In this document: positions 8,709 to 18,592 of the stretch, piece after piece
Position numbering within the stretch: position 1 is the first letter of the stretch
Layout: the number at the start of each line of letters is the position of its first letter
From: Hyalangium ruber
GTDB taxonomy: Bacteria > Myxococcota > Myxococcia > Myxococcales > Myxococcaceae
Reading direction: 5' to 3'
Length of the DNA: 64,000 nt
Assembly (NCBI RefSeq): GCF_034259325.1
Contig: NZ_JAXIVS010000005.1
Location: 310,001-374,000 of the forward strand
Notes under the pieces: model-generated
Databases searched by the model: none
The model's input: the letters and a program-made list of their open reading frames with translations, nothing else
Told to the model about the DNA's origin: nothing
Made by a program: the position numbers and the translations under genes

Positions 8709-11700
8709 ATGCTGCGGATCACCGGCTATGAGCTGGACGCTCAGCTTCACAGGAGCGTTCGAACCTGGGTCTACCGGGGCCGCCGCGAGAGCGACGGCCT
8801 GCCGGTCGTCCTCAAGCTGCTGGGAGAGGAGTATCCCAGCTTCGAGAACGCCAGCCGCTTCAAGCGCGAGTACGAGATCGGCCGGAGGGTCTCGGGAGAC
8901 GGGGCGGTGGAGGTGCTGGCCCTGGAGCCCGTGCGGAGCAGCTGGGCCATCGTGATGGAGGACAGGGGGGCCCGAACGCTCCGGGCCCTCCTCGAGGAGC
9001 GTCGACTGTCGCTGGAGGAGGCGCTTCGACTCGGCATCCGGCTGGCCGCCGCGCTGGCCGCGGTCCACCGACGGACCGTCATCCACAAGGACATCAACCC
9101 GTCCAACATCCTCGTCGAGCCCGTGAGCGAGGAAGTCCTGCTCATCGACTTCGGGCTGGCCTCGCTGCTGCCTCGGGAGAGCCCCAACCTGGTCAACCCG
9201 CACCAGCTCGAAGGCACGCTGCACTACATCTCTCCCGAGCAGACCGCGCGGATGAACCGCGCCATCGATCACCGCTCGGACCTGTACTCGCTGGGTGTCA
9301 CCCTCTACGAGATGTTGACGGGCCAGGTCCCGTTCACCTCCAAGGACGCCGTCGAGCTCGTCCACCTGCACATCGCCCAGCGGCCCGTGCCTCCGCACGA
9401 GCTGGAGCCGAGCCTGCCGCGTCCGATCTCGGACGTCGTGATGAAGCTGCTCACGAAGACCGCGGAGGATCGCTACCAGAGCGCGCTCGGGCTCAAGTCG
9501 GATCTGGAAGCCTGTCTCGGCGCATGGCGCGCGGGAGCCCGGGACGCTTCCCTGGGAGCGCTGGCGCTGCGCCCGGGCCAACATGACATCTCCATCCGGT
9601 TCCAAGTTCCGGAGAAGCTCTACGGCCGGGAGTCGCAGTTGGACGAGCTCATGCGGTCCTTCGAGCGGGCGACGCGCGGCAGGGCCGAGCTGGCGTTGGT
9701 GGGAGGTGACTCCGGCGTCGGCAAGAGCATGCTGGTCCACGAGCTCCAGCGGCCGGTGCTGGATCGCCGCGCCAACTACCTCTCCGGAAAGTTCGACCAG
9801 CTCCAGCGCGACCTTCCCTATGCGCCCCTGCTCCAGGCGCTCTCCGACTTCGTCCGACGGTTGCTGACCACGAGCGAGGAGGAGCTGGCACGCTGGCGCC
9901 AGCGGCTCGCCGAGGCCCTGGGCGAAAACGGCCGGGTGATCACCGACGTGCTCCCCCTGCTCGAACAGGTCCTCGGGCCCCAGCCGCCAGTGCCGGAGCT
10001 GAGCTCAAAGGAGGCGCAGCATCGCTTCCACCTCGTCTTCCAACGCTTCGTGATGGCCCTGGCCTCCGAGCAGCACCCCCTGGTCCTCTTCTTGGATGAC
10101 CTGCAGTGGGCCGACCTGCCTTCCCTGGAGCTGCTCCAGCTGCTCCTGACGGAACCTCGGCTCCAGCACCTGCTGCTCGTCTGCGCCTGGCGGGAGCGCG
10201 AGGTAGAGAGCACCCATCCCGTGCGGCTGATGCTGGAGGCGCTGGAGGCGGCAGGCACCCGGATCACCTCCATCTCCCTCTCGCCGCTCGAGCCCGCTCA
10301 CGTGGCCCAGCTCGTCGCGGACGCGCTCCGCTGCGGTCCCGACAGCTCGGCGCCGCTCGCGCAGTTGCTCTGGGAGCGCTCCGGAGGCAACCCCTTCTTC
10401 CTCGGGCAGCTCCTGCGCACGCTCTACGAAGACAGGCTCATCGACTTCTCGCCTGACGCGGCCAGGTGGGTATGGGACCTCGAGGCCATTCGCGCGCGCG
10501 GCCTGACCGATGACGTCATCGAGCTGATGACGGGCAAGCTCCAGCGGCTGCCTCCGCCGACGCAGGAGGCGCTGCGGCTGGCCGCGTGCATCGGCAACCG
10601 GTTCCAGCTCGCCTCCCTCGCCATCGTGCATGGCGTCACCCCCGCCCAGGCGGCCACCCGGCTGTACCCCGCCATCGAAGAGGGCCTCATCCTGCCCCTG
10701 GATGATCGCTGGCAGCTCGCGGAGCACGGGGGCGCCGTGGATGCCACGTACCGGTTCCTGCACGATCGCGTCCAGCAGGCCGCCTACACCCTCATCCCCG
10801 AGGAGGCGCGGGCGGAGCTCCACCTGCGCATCGCGCGGATGCTGCTGGCGAGTCTGGCACCCGAGCAGCTCGAGGAACGGCTCCTGGATGTCGTCCACCA
10901 GCTCAACCGGGGCTGCGCCCTCGTGACGGAGGAAGAGGAGCGCTACGAGGTGGCGCGGCTCAACCTCCTGGCGGGCAGGAAGGCCATGGCCTCGGCCGCC
11001 TTCGAGCCCGCGCTGCGCTACTTCTCCATGGGGCTCTCGCTCCTGCCGGAGGCCGCCTGGGACCAGCGCCACGCGCTGTGCCGGGAGCTGCATCTGGAGG
11101 CCATGGAGGCGGAGTACCTCAACGCCCACACTCAACAGGGCGATGCGCTCTCCGAGCTCGTGCTGGCCAGGACCCACGACGCCCTGGAGAAGACGAGGAT
11201 CTACGCCATCCGAATCACCTTCGCCTCGACGCGGGCCGATCTCGACCGAGCCATCGAGGACGGCTACACGGCCCTGGCCCTGCTGGGACTCGAGCAGCCC
11301 CGCAGCGTGGAGCTACCTACGTTCATGGAGCTGCTGGGCTCGGTCCAGGGCTTGATGGCGGGCTGGAGCAAGGAGGAACTCCTGAACCTGCCGCCCATGA
11401 CCGACCGCCGCTCTCTGGCGGCCTGTCAGGTGGCCATGTCGCTGATCCCCGCGCTCTACGTGAAGAACGGGCTGACCGCGATGGCGGTCTCCCTGGAGAT
11501 GCTGAAGCTGTGCCTGCGACATGGCCATGCGCCGGAGGCGCCCTACTTCCACGCCGACTATGCCGTGATCCACTCGACCCTCCTGGGCGATGTGGCCGCC
11601 GCCGCCACGCACAGCGAGCTCTTCCTGGAGCTGCTGGAGCGCATGAACGCGAAGCGGCTCAAGTCCAAGGTGTACCTGGTCAACGCGGCCTACATCCTCC

Positions 11701-14033
11701 ACTGGACGCGCCACCTCCGGGAGACATTGGCGCCGCTGAAGCAAGCCGTCCAGGCAGGGCTGGACAATGGGGACACGGCATTCGCGGCCTACTCGGTCAT
11801 CCACCTCACCACGAACCTCTTCTATGTCGGCCAGCCGCTCGACGAGGTGCTCCCGGAACATGAGCGCTATGTCGAGCTGATGAAGGCGCGACAGCTGCGG
11901 GTCGCCTCCTCCACCACCCGGTCCCTGCGGCAGCTCTGCCTCAACCTGATGGGCCGCTCCAAGGATCCCCGTCGCATGGTGGGCGACTCCTTCGACGAGG
12001 AGCTGGAGTTCGCCGAGCTCCAGGCCTACGGATACAACGCGGGCCTGGCGCAGCTCTACCTCCAGAAGCACCTGCTGGCCTGCCTCTTCCGCGACACGAA
12101 GTTGGCGCTCGAGACAGCTCGAGCAGCCGAGCCGTATTTCAGCAGCCAGCTCGGAGAGGTCTCCTACCTGCTCCACCACTTCCTCCAATCCCTGACGCTG
12201 CTCTCGGCGGCCGGAGGAGCATCCGAGACAGACCGGGCCCGCTTCCTCGCCAGGGTGGAGATAAATCAGGAGAATTTGAAGCGCTGGGCTGTGTACGCGC
12301 CCATGAACTCACTCCACCGGTATCAGTTGGTCGAGGCCGAGCGAGCTCGCGTGCGGGGAGACCTCCCCGCGGCGGCCCGGCTCTATGAGGAGGCGGCGGC
12401 GGGCGCGAAGAAGCAGGGCTACCTGAATGAGGAAGCCCTGTGCCACGAGCTCGCCGGAGAGTTCTTCCGCGCCATCGGCCGAGACCGGCTCGCGAACGAC
12501 AGCTTCCTGGAGGCGGCGACCGCGTACCGCCGCTGGGGTGCCGAGGCCAAGGTGGCCGATCTCGAGCAGCGCTACCCCGAGGCGTTCGAGCGGCAACGCG
12601 CCCTGGCGGAGGCCCGCAAGCCCCTGTCGAGCAGCTCTTCCTCCAGTGGCACGAGAGGCGACGAGCTGGATCTGGCCACCGTGCTCAAGGCCGCCAATGC
12701 CATCTCCGGCGAAATCCTTCTCGACCGGCTGCTGGAGCGGCTGATGCGGAGCGTGCTCGAGAACGCTGGCGCGCAGCGAGGTCTCCTCCTCCTGCCCCGG
12801 GGAGAACAGTGGATCATCGAGGCCGAGCAGCGGGTGGAGTCGGCCACCCCCTCCCGCCCCTCCGAGCCCGTGGAAGGCAGCACGCGGCTGGCGACGGCCA
12901 TCGTGTACTTCGTGGCGAGAACACGGGAGAGCGTCGTGCTGGACGATGCCTCCGTGGAGGGGCTCTTCACCCGGGAGCCCTACGTCCACGAACACAGCCT
13001 CCGCTCGGTCCTCTGCGTTCCCTTGCTCAACCAGGGCAAGCTGGTGGCCATCCTCTACCTCGAGAACAACCACACCGCGGGCGCCTTCACCGCCGGCAGG
13101 ATGGAGGTGCTGCGGCTGCTCTCCGCGCAGGCCGCGCTCTCCCTCCACAACGCGCTCCTCTACGCGCAACTGGAGGACTACAGCCGCACGCTCGAGCAGC
13201 GGGTGGAGGAACGCACGCGAGAGCTGCGCACCACCCAGAAGCAGCTCGTGGTCCAGGAGAAGCTGGCCTCCCTGGGAGCGCTCACCGCGGGCATTGCCCA
13301 CGAGCTGAAGAACCCCCTCCACTTCATCACCAACTTCGCGGAGCTGTCGGGAGAGTTCACGGCGGAGCTGGCGAAGGGCATCGCTTCCCCGCGGACTCCC
13401 GAGGCACAGGAGGAGCTGGGAGACGTCCTCTCACAGCTTCAGCAGAGCGTGTCGAAGATCCAGGAGCACGGCCAGCGGGCCAGCCAGATCATCAATGGCA
13501 TGTTGATGCACGCGCGGGAGTTCTCTGGCGCGAAGGCCCCCGCCGACCTCAACGCCGTGCTCGCGGAGAGCTTCGAGCTGGGCTACCGCGGGTTCCGCGC
13601 CAAGGTGCCCACCTTCGAGCTGACGCTCCAGACGGACTACGATCCGACCCTCGGCGAGGTCGAGGTGGCGGCCCCGGAGCTCAGCCGCGTGTTCATCAAC
13701 GCTGTCGACAATGCATGTTACGCCTTGCAACGAAAGAAACATGCAATGGGAGACAGCTTCTCTCCCAAGCTGGAGATCCGTACCCGGGATGTCGGAGAGC
13801 ACGTGGAGGTGCGGGTGCGTGATAACGGCACGGGCATCCCCGAGGAGCTCCTTGGAAAGGTGTTCAACCCGTTCTTCACCACCAAGCCCGCGGGCGAGGG
13901 AACGGGGCTCGGGCTCTCGCTCAGCCACGACATCATCGTCGGAGGCCACCAGGGCCGCATCCTCGTGGAATCCGTAGAGGGTGAATTCACCGAGCTGCGC
14001 GTCGAACTGCCAAAGCGTGAGACTCCGGACTGA
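8709..14033 (+). CDS. Trifunctional Ser/Thr kinase - AAA ATPase - GAF - histidine kinase
   Basis: A 1774-residue signalling hybrid. Residues about 1-275 are a Hanks-type kinase with HKDINPSNILVE (the catalytic loop reads HKD rather than HRD, from residue 126), LIDFGLA and SPEQ; its nucleotide loop is degenerate. Residues about 300-600 are a STAND/PknK-like ATPase with Walker A GDSGVGKS (about 333-340) and Walker B LVLFLDDLQWAD. A long helical TPR-like region follows to about 1300, then a GAF domain (about 1320-1490), a coiled coil (LEQRVEERTRELRTTQKQL) and a HisKA helix with phospho-acceptor in AGIAHELKNPLH (about His1531). It ends in a HATPase domain with DNGTGIPEE, FFTTKPAGEGTGLGLS. No receiver domain is attached or adjacent, so the partner is encoded elsewhere. 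No membrane segments are apparent. Confidence 0.93.
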   Translation: MLRITGYELDAQLHRSVRTWVYRGRRESDGLPVVLKLLGEEYPSFENASRFKREYEIGRRVSGDGAVEVLALEPVRSSWAIVMEDRGARTLRALLEERRLSLEEALRLGIRLAAALAAVHRRTVIHKDINPSNILVEPVSEEVLLIDFGLASLLPRESPNLVNPHQLEGTLHYISPEQTARMNRAIDHRSDLYSLGVTLYEMLTGQVPFTSKDAVELVHLHIAQRPVPPHELEPSLPRPISDVVMKLLTKTAEDRYQSALGLKSDLEACLGAWRAGARDASLGALALRPGQHDISIRFQVPEKLYGRESQLDELMRSFERATRGRAELALVGGDSGVGKSMLVHELQRPVLDRRANYLSGKFDQLQRDLPYAPLLQALSDFVRRLLTTSEEELARWRQRLAEALGENGRVITDVLPLLEQVLGPQPPVPELSSKEAQHRFHLVFQRFVMALASEQHPLVLFLDDLQWADLPSLELLQLLLTEPRLQHLLLVCAWREREVESTHPVRLMLEALEAAGTRITSISLSPLEPAHVAQLVADALRCGPDSSAPLAQLLWERSGGNPFFLGQLLRTLYEDRLIDFSPDAARWVWDLEAIRARGLTDDVIELMTGKLQRLPPPTQEALRLAACIGNRFQLASLAIVHGVTPAQAATRLYPAIEEGLILPLDDRWQLAEHGGAVDATYRFLHDRVQQAAYTLIPEEARAELHLRIARMLLASLAPEQLEERLLDVVHQLNRGCALVTEEEERYEVARLNLLAGRKAMASAAFEPALRYFSMGLSLLPEAAWDQRHALCRELHLEAMEAEYLNAHTQQGDALSELVLARTHDALEKTRIYAIRITFASTRADLDRAIEDGYTALALLGLEQPRSVELPTFMELLGSVQGLMAGWSKEELLNLPPMTDRRSLAACQVAMSLIPALYVKNGLTAMAVSLEMLKLCLRHGHAPEAPYFHADYAVIHSTLLGDVAAAATHSELFLELLERMNAKRLKSKVYLVNAAYILHWTRHLRETLAPLKQAVQAGLDNGDTAFAAYSVIHLTTNLFYVGQPLDEVLPEHERYVELMKARQLRVASSTTRSLRQLCLNLMGRSKDPRRMVGDSFDEELEFAELQAYGYNAGLAQLYLQKHLLACLFRDTKLALETARAAEPYFSSQLGEVSYLLHHFLQSLTLLSAAGGASETDRARFLARVEINQENLKRWAVYAPMNSLHRYQLVEAERARVRGDLPAAARLYEEAAAGAKKQGYLNEEALCHELAGEFFRAIGRDRLANDSFLEAATAYRRWGAEAKVADLEQRYPEAFERQRALAEARKPLSSSSSSSGTRGDELDLATVLKAANAISGEILLDRLLERLMRSVLENAGAQRGLLLLPRGEQWIIEAEQRVESATPSRPSEPVEGSTRLATAIVYFVARTRESVVLDDASVEGLFTREPYVHEHSLRSVLCVPLLNQGKLVAILYLENNHTAGAFTAGRMEVLRLLSAQAALSLHNALLYAQLEDYSRTLEQRVEERTRELRTTQKQLVVQEKLASLGALTAGIAHELKNPLHFITNFAELSGEFTAELAKGIASPRTPEAQEELGDVLSQLQQSVSKIQEHGQRASQIINGMLMHAREFSGAKAPADLNAVLAESFELGYRGFRAKVPTFELTLQTDYDPTLGEVEVAAPELSRVFINAVDNACYALQRKKHAMGDSFSPKLEIRTRDVGEHVEVRVRDNGTGIPEELLGKVFNPFFTTKPAGEGTGLGLSLSHDIIVGGHQGRILVESVEGEFTELRVELPKRETPD

Positions 14034-14111
14034 ACCCTGCCCGGCGGTCCCTTGGTGAGACGCCGATCCCCCTGGCTATCTTGGCGCGTTTCCCGCCACG
14101 CAAGGGGCTGA

Positions 14112-14993
14112 ATGGTCATGTTGGATTCCCAGGTACGTGACTCCTCCGAGGCAACCTTCGAGACACTCACCGAGAAGGAGTTCGCCGAACGCCGACAAGC
14201 CGAAGGGGTGCGCGTCATCCACCACGGCGGTCATTATTGGGAGCAGATCGGCGCTCCCGGCTTCTTCCAGCCCGTCCACCTGTTGGCGCGCCTGAAGCCC
14301 GAAGAGGCCACCCGGCCCACGCCGCTGAGCTGGGGCTACCGGGCGGCGCTGACCCCGGAGGCCGCGGGCGCCGCGAACGGCACCGTCCCCGTGGTGAAGC
14401 TCTCGAACCTGGAGAGCTACGATCTCAACAGCCTCTCCTCCAATCGGAGGAACAAGCTCCGCAAGTGCCAACGGCTCGTCCGGATCGTCCAGCTCACCGG
14501 CCCCGCGCTCCTGCTGGAGCAGGGCTACGAGCTGGTCGTCGACGCGCTCTCACGCACCCAGCACAAGAAGATCCCCACGCGGGAGCGCTACCACTCCGAC
14601 GCGAAGCGATACTTCCGGGGCAAGCACTGGTGCGTCCTCGCGGGACTGATCGACGGCAAGCTCGGGGGCTACCTCGACGGCCACGTGGTGGACGGTATCG
14701 CGTATGGGCTCAACGCGTACTACGCCTCGTGGGCCCTGCCGACCAACATCTCGACCGGCCTCATCTTCGAGTTCGCTCAGATTTGTCGCAGGCTCGCGAA
14801 GGTTCACACGCTCGTGGGTGGCCTCGACTCACGCGAGGCTCCCAAGCTGAATCAGTTCAAGGATGATCTCGGATACGTGGTGGAACATGTCCCCATCAAA
14901 TGGGACATGAATCCGCTCGCGCAGGCCTTCATCCGCTGGCAGCGCCCGCACGCGTATTATCGACTCACGGGGTCGGCCGCCGACCCGAACTGA
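14112..14993 (+). CDS. FemAB/GNAT-type acyltransferase 1 of the exopolysaccharide locus
   Basis: A 293-residue acyl-CoA N-acyltransferase-fold protein. The core LSSNRRNKLRKCQRLVRI is the basic 'NxRRxIRK'-like helix seen in FemAB-like enzymes, followed by GKHWCVLAGLIDGKLGGYLDGHVVDGIAYGLNAYYASW, a GNAT-like beta-sheet with a small-molecule pocket. AAGGGG precedes the ATG closely. The start could be shifted two codons to an internal ATG. The family transfers amino acids or acyl groups to peptidoglycan or sugars. Its position at the head of a polysaccharide cluster, with two related enzymes at 26655 and 30976, suggests the polymer as substrate. Confidence 0.75.
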   Translation: MVMLDSQVRDSSEATFETLTEKEFAERRQAEGVRVIHHGGHYWEQIGAPGFFQPVHLLARLKPEEATRPTPLSWGYRAALTPEAAGAANGTVPVVKLSNLESYDLNSLSSNRRNKLRKCQRLVRIVQLTGPALLLEQGYELVVDALSRTQHKKIPTRERYHSDAKRYFRGKHWCVLAGLIDGKLGGYLDGHVVDGIAYGLNAYYASWALPTNISTGLIFEFAQICRRLAKVHTLVGGLDSREAPKLNQFKDDLGYVVEHVPIKWDMNPLAQAFIRWQRPHAYYRLTGSAADPN

Positions 14994-15029
14994 GAGTGGG
15001 AGCGGCCAACCCGTCTCAATTGTCCTGAC

Positions 15030-15100
15030 GTGCAATCGGAATTTGATTTGTAGACACACGTTCCATTGCACCGTGAACGCACTCCAGCGTTCCCATTGCA
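15030..15100. promoter_or_regulatory. Dyad-rich region upstream of the lyase-like lipoprotein gene
   Basis: In an AT-richer gap there is an imperfect inverted repeat GTGCAATCGGAA (15030-15041) / TTCCATTGCAC (15061-15071). A third TTCCCATTGCA copy lies at 15090-15100 and a 6-bp dyad GAACGC/GCGTTC at 15075-15092. The repeated ATTGCA elements look like regulator sites for the gene starting at 15150. No promoter hexamers stand out. Confidence 0.35.
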
Positions 15101-15149
15101 GAGGGGCCATCCGGGCAGTCGGCCGGTGGTCTCTTCAGGACAATCATTG

Positions 15150-16448
15150 ATGCTGGATTTCAGTCATCGCAGCACCCGCGGCCTGGCCATGGCCTCGCTC
15201 CTGTCCCTGTCCCTCCTGACCGCAGTGGCTTGTGATCCCAACGCCGCCGGCATGGAGGAGTACACCGGCGAGGAGACCGCCCCCACCACCGCCGAGGAGA
15301 TCGCCTCGGAGGTCCCCGGTGGGAGCATCGAAGCGAACTCCGATGAAACCCCTGCGGCAGCCAATGGAGAGCTGGCCCAGGACATGGCCTCGGAGCCCGA
15401 CGTCACGACGCAGGCGCTGCCCTCGGGCATGCGCACCGTGGCGCAGTGGGAGACGCTGTTCCTGGGCCGTTGGAACACCGAGCACACGGGCGACTTCCTG
15501 CCCAAGAGCAAGTCGCTCGATAGCTGGCAGTTCTACAACCTCGCCTATGGCATCGACGGCAACACCGCGATGTACCGTGCCACGGGCAAGACGCAGTACC
15601 TCGACCGCGCCCTGCTCTACGTCAACAACGTAGTGGCCAACGCCAAGGTCTCCTCGTCGCTGCCCAGGAGCCAGTACAAGGACTCGTACCTGGGCTGGGC
15701 TTCGGCTCGCTCGGACACCCTGGGCCAGGAAGTGCCGCTGTTCGAGAGCTACTGCTGGCGCTATGTCACTCGCCTGCTGCGCGTCATCCGTGAGACGCCT
15801 GCTCTCTACGGCAACGCCACCTACCGCTCGCAGTACGACCGCCTGCTTGCCTTCACCGAGCGGAACATGTTCGAGAAGTGGCTCAAGCGCGGCGCCAACG
15901 CCAACATCTATCGCGTCAACACGCACATGGCTTCGCACTGGGCGTACATGGCGATGGATCTGTCTCGCATGACCACGGACGCGACGAAGAAGGCCACCTA
16001 CCTGACGGTCTTCAACAACATCAACCGCAAGCTGCCGAACTACTCGACCGGTCTGCGCGGGCAGATGCGCACCAGCCCGATCAACGCGACGGCCTACTAC
16101 TGGGATGACAACTGGGGCTCCATCGCGCGCCCTGGCCAGGACGTGGCCCACGGCAACGGTGTGATGGCGTACATCGTCGAGGCCCGTGACGCGGGCATGG
16201 AGTGGACGGATACGGACATCCGCGCCTTCACCGCGACGCTCAACAGCGTGATCTGGCCCTCGGCCAGCCGTTACGCCGCCTACGTCGACGGCTCGGGCAG
16301 CGGCACGGGCTGGTTCAACGACGGCCTGATGAAGCTGGGCCGCTACAACGCCGCCCTGCAGAAGCGGCTCGAGGCGCACGGCGTCGGCCGCAACACCCAG
16401 TACTACGGGAACGGCGCGCTCAACGCCCGCATCCTGTCCGGCACCTAG
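15150..16448 (+). CDS. Lipoprotein with (alpha/alpha) toroid fold, polysaccharide lyase-like
   Basis: A 432-residue exported lipoprotein with signal peptide and lipobox (LLSLSLLTAVAC). An acidic Thr/Ala-rich spacer follows (EEYTGEETAPTTAEEIASEVPGG). The main domain from about residue 95 has repeated helical hairpins rich in Trp/Tyr/Asn (WQFYNLAYGIDGNTAMYRATG, NTHMASHWAYMAMD, YYWDDNWGSIARPGQDVAHGNGVMAYI). This is the pattern of alpha/alpha-toroid polysaccharide lyases and glycosidases, with His, Tyr, Asp and Asn candidates for the active site. I cannot assign a CAZy family. The ATG at 15150 has AGGAC 9 nt upstream; the longer open frame has no ribosome site. In this locus it may trim or release the secreted polymer. 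Confidence 0.72.
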   Translation: MLDFSHRSTRGLAMASLLSLSLLTAVACDPNAAGMEEYTGEETAPTTAEEIASEVPGGSIEANSDETPAAANGELAQDMASEPDVTTQALPSGMRTVAQWETLFLGRWNTEHTGDFLPKSKSLDSWQFYNLAYGIDGNTAMYRATGKTQYLDRALLYVNNVVANAKVSSSLPRSQYKDSYLGWASARSDTLGQEVPLFESYCWRYVTRLLRVIRETPALYGNATYRSQYDRLLAFTERNMFEKWLKRGANANIYRVNTHMASHWAYMAMDLSRMTTDATKKATYLTVFNNINRKLPNYSTGLRGQMRTSPINATAYYWDDNWGSIARPGQDVAHGNGVMAYIVEARDAGMEWTDTDIRAFTATLNSVIWPSASRYAAYVDGSGSGTGWFNDGLMKLGRYNAALQKRLEAHGVGRNTQYYGNGALNARILSGT

Positions 16449-16465
16449 GCAGCGAACAAATGCCC

Positions 16466-16495
16466 CCCCCTCCCGCCCTAGGGCGCGGGAGGGGG
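16466..16495 (+). terminator. Strong hairpin after the lipoprotein gene
   Basis: Perfect 11-bp stem CCCCCTCCCGC / GCGGGAGGGGG (16466-16476, 16485-16495) with an 8-nt loop, 17 nt after the stop. There is no T-tract, so it may act as an attenuator or RNA-stabilising end rather than a classical terminator. Confidence 0.5.
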
Positions 16496-16564
16496 ACGGT
16501 GAGCAGGCTCCGGGGTGGTGCCGGGTCAAGCGCCCGGCCCCTCCCCTCCACTCAGGAGTCCTGC

Positions 16565-17716
<1,152 letters not shown>

Positions 17717-17753
17717 GCCCGCCGCCGATCGCTCCCGTGTCGAGGCCGCCCCT

Positions 17754-18422
17754 TCAGCGCCGGGTGGCGGCCTGGCTCGGCGCGGGTTGCGGCCCCGCAT
17801 GCGCGGCGTTGCCCAGGAACTCGAACATCGTCGCGTCTCCCGCGTAGGAGATGCCCTGGCGCTGCACCACGCGAAGCACCGTCAGCGCGAGGATCTTCAC
17901 GTCCAGCGCCACGCTCCAGTTGTCCACGTACCAGACGTCGAGCCGGAAGCGCTCATCCCAGCCCAGGGCGTTGCGCCCGTTCACCTGTGCCCAGCCGGTG
18001 ATGCCGGGCAGCACGTCGTGGCGCCGCGCCTGCTCGGCGGAGTAGCGCGTCAGGTACTCCACCAGCAGCGGGCGCGGCCCCACCAGGCTCATGTCACCGC
18101 GAAGCACGTTCCAGAGCTGGGGGAGCTCGTCCAGGCTCGCCGAGCGCAGGAACTGCCCCACTCGGGTGATGCGCTGGGCATCCGGGAGCGGCTTGCCCTC
18201 CGCGTCGTGCGCGCTGAGCATGGTGCGGAACTTCACGAGCTGGAACGACCTCCCTCCGCGGCCCGGACGCACCTGTCGGAAGAAGATGGGCCTGCCCATC
18301 GAGGCCCAGACGAGCAGCGCCGTGACCGCCATCACCGGCGCCAGGCACACCAGCCCCAAGGCCGCGGCCAGCCGGTCCATGCACCGCTTGAGGAACAACC
18401 CCGCTCCAACCTGTCTCTGCAT
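17754..18422 (-). CDS. pglC: PglC-like initiating phosphoglycosyl transferase
   Basis: A 222-residue monotopic phosphoglycosyl transferase that would load the first sugar-1-phosphate of the repeat unit on undecaprenyl phosphate. An N-terminal hydrophobic re-entrant helix (LGLVCLAPVMAVTALLVW) is followed by FFRQVRPGRGGRSFQLVKFRTM, the catalytic Asp-Glu in SLDELPQLWNVLRGDMSLVG, PRPLLVEYL, and GITGWAQVNGRNAL. The lack of the large CoA-binding N-terminal region of WbaP-type enzymes, and close similarity along its length to Campylobacter PglC as I recall it, favour diNAc-bacillosamine phosphate as donor. It is the last gene of the minus-strand operon, 170 nt after wzx. Confidence 0.88.
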   Translation of the reverse strand: MQRQVGAGLFLKRCMDRLAAALGLVCLAPVMAVTALLVWASMGRPIFFRQVRPGRGGRSFQLVKFRTMLSAHDAEGKPLPDAQRITRVGQFLRSASLDELPQLWNVLRGDMSLVGPRPLLVEYLTRYSAEQARRHDVLPGITGWAQVNGRNALGWDERFRLDVWYVDNWSVALDVKILALTVLRVVQRQGISYAGDATMFEFLGNAAHAGPQPAPSQAATRR

Positions 18423-18592
18423 GTGTTCGCGCTCCCCTGTTCAGCCCGAAGTCGATCGCCACGCGCTCGCGCGGCCGGCGCCGCTCACAGCAGGCGGCGC
18501 CGGGCCACACGAAGCGCGCAGGAACGTAGGGGCCCTCCCTGAACACTCACCACTGCCCCCGGAGCCGCAGCCGTGTGTCCGCGAGAGGGCTC

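Noticed and set aside
17754-18422. WbaP/ExoE-type hexose-1-phosphate transferase
   Set aside because: The protein is only 222 residues, without the large N-terminal membrane/CoA-binding part, and matches PglC more closely.
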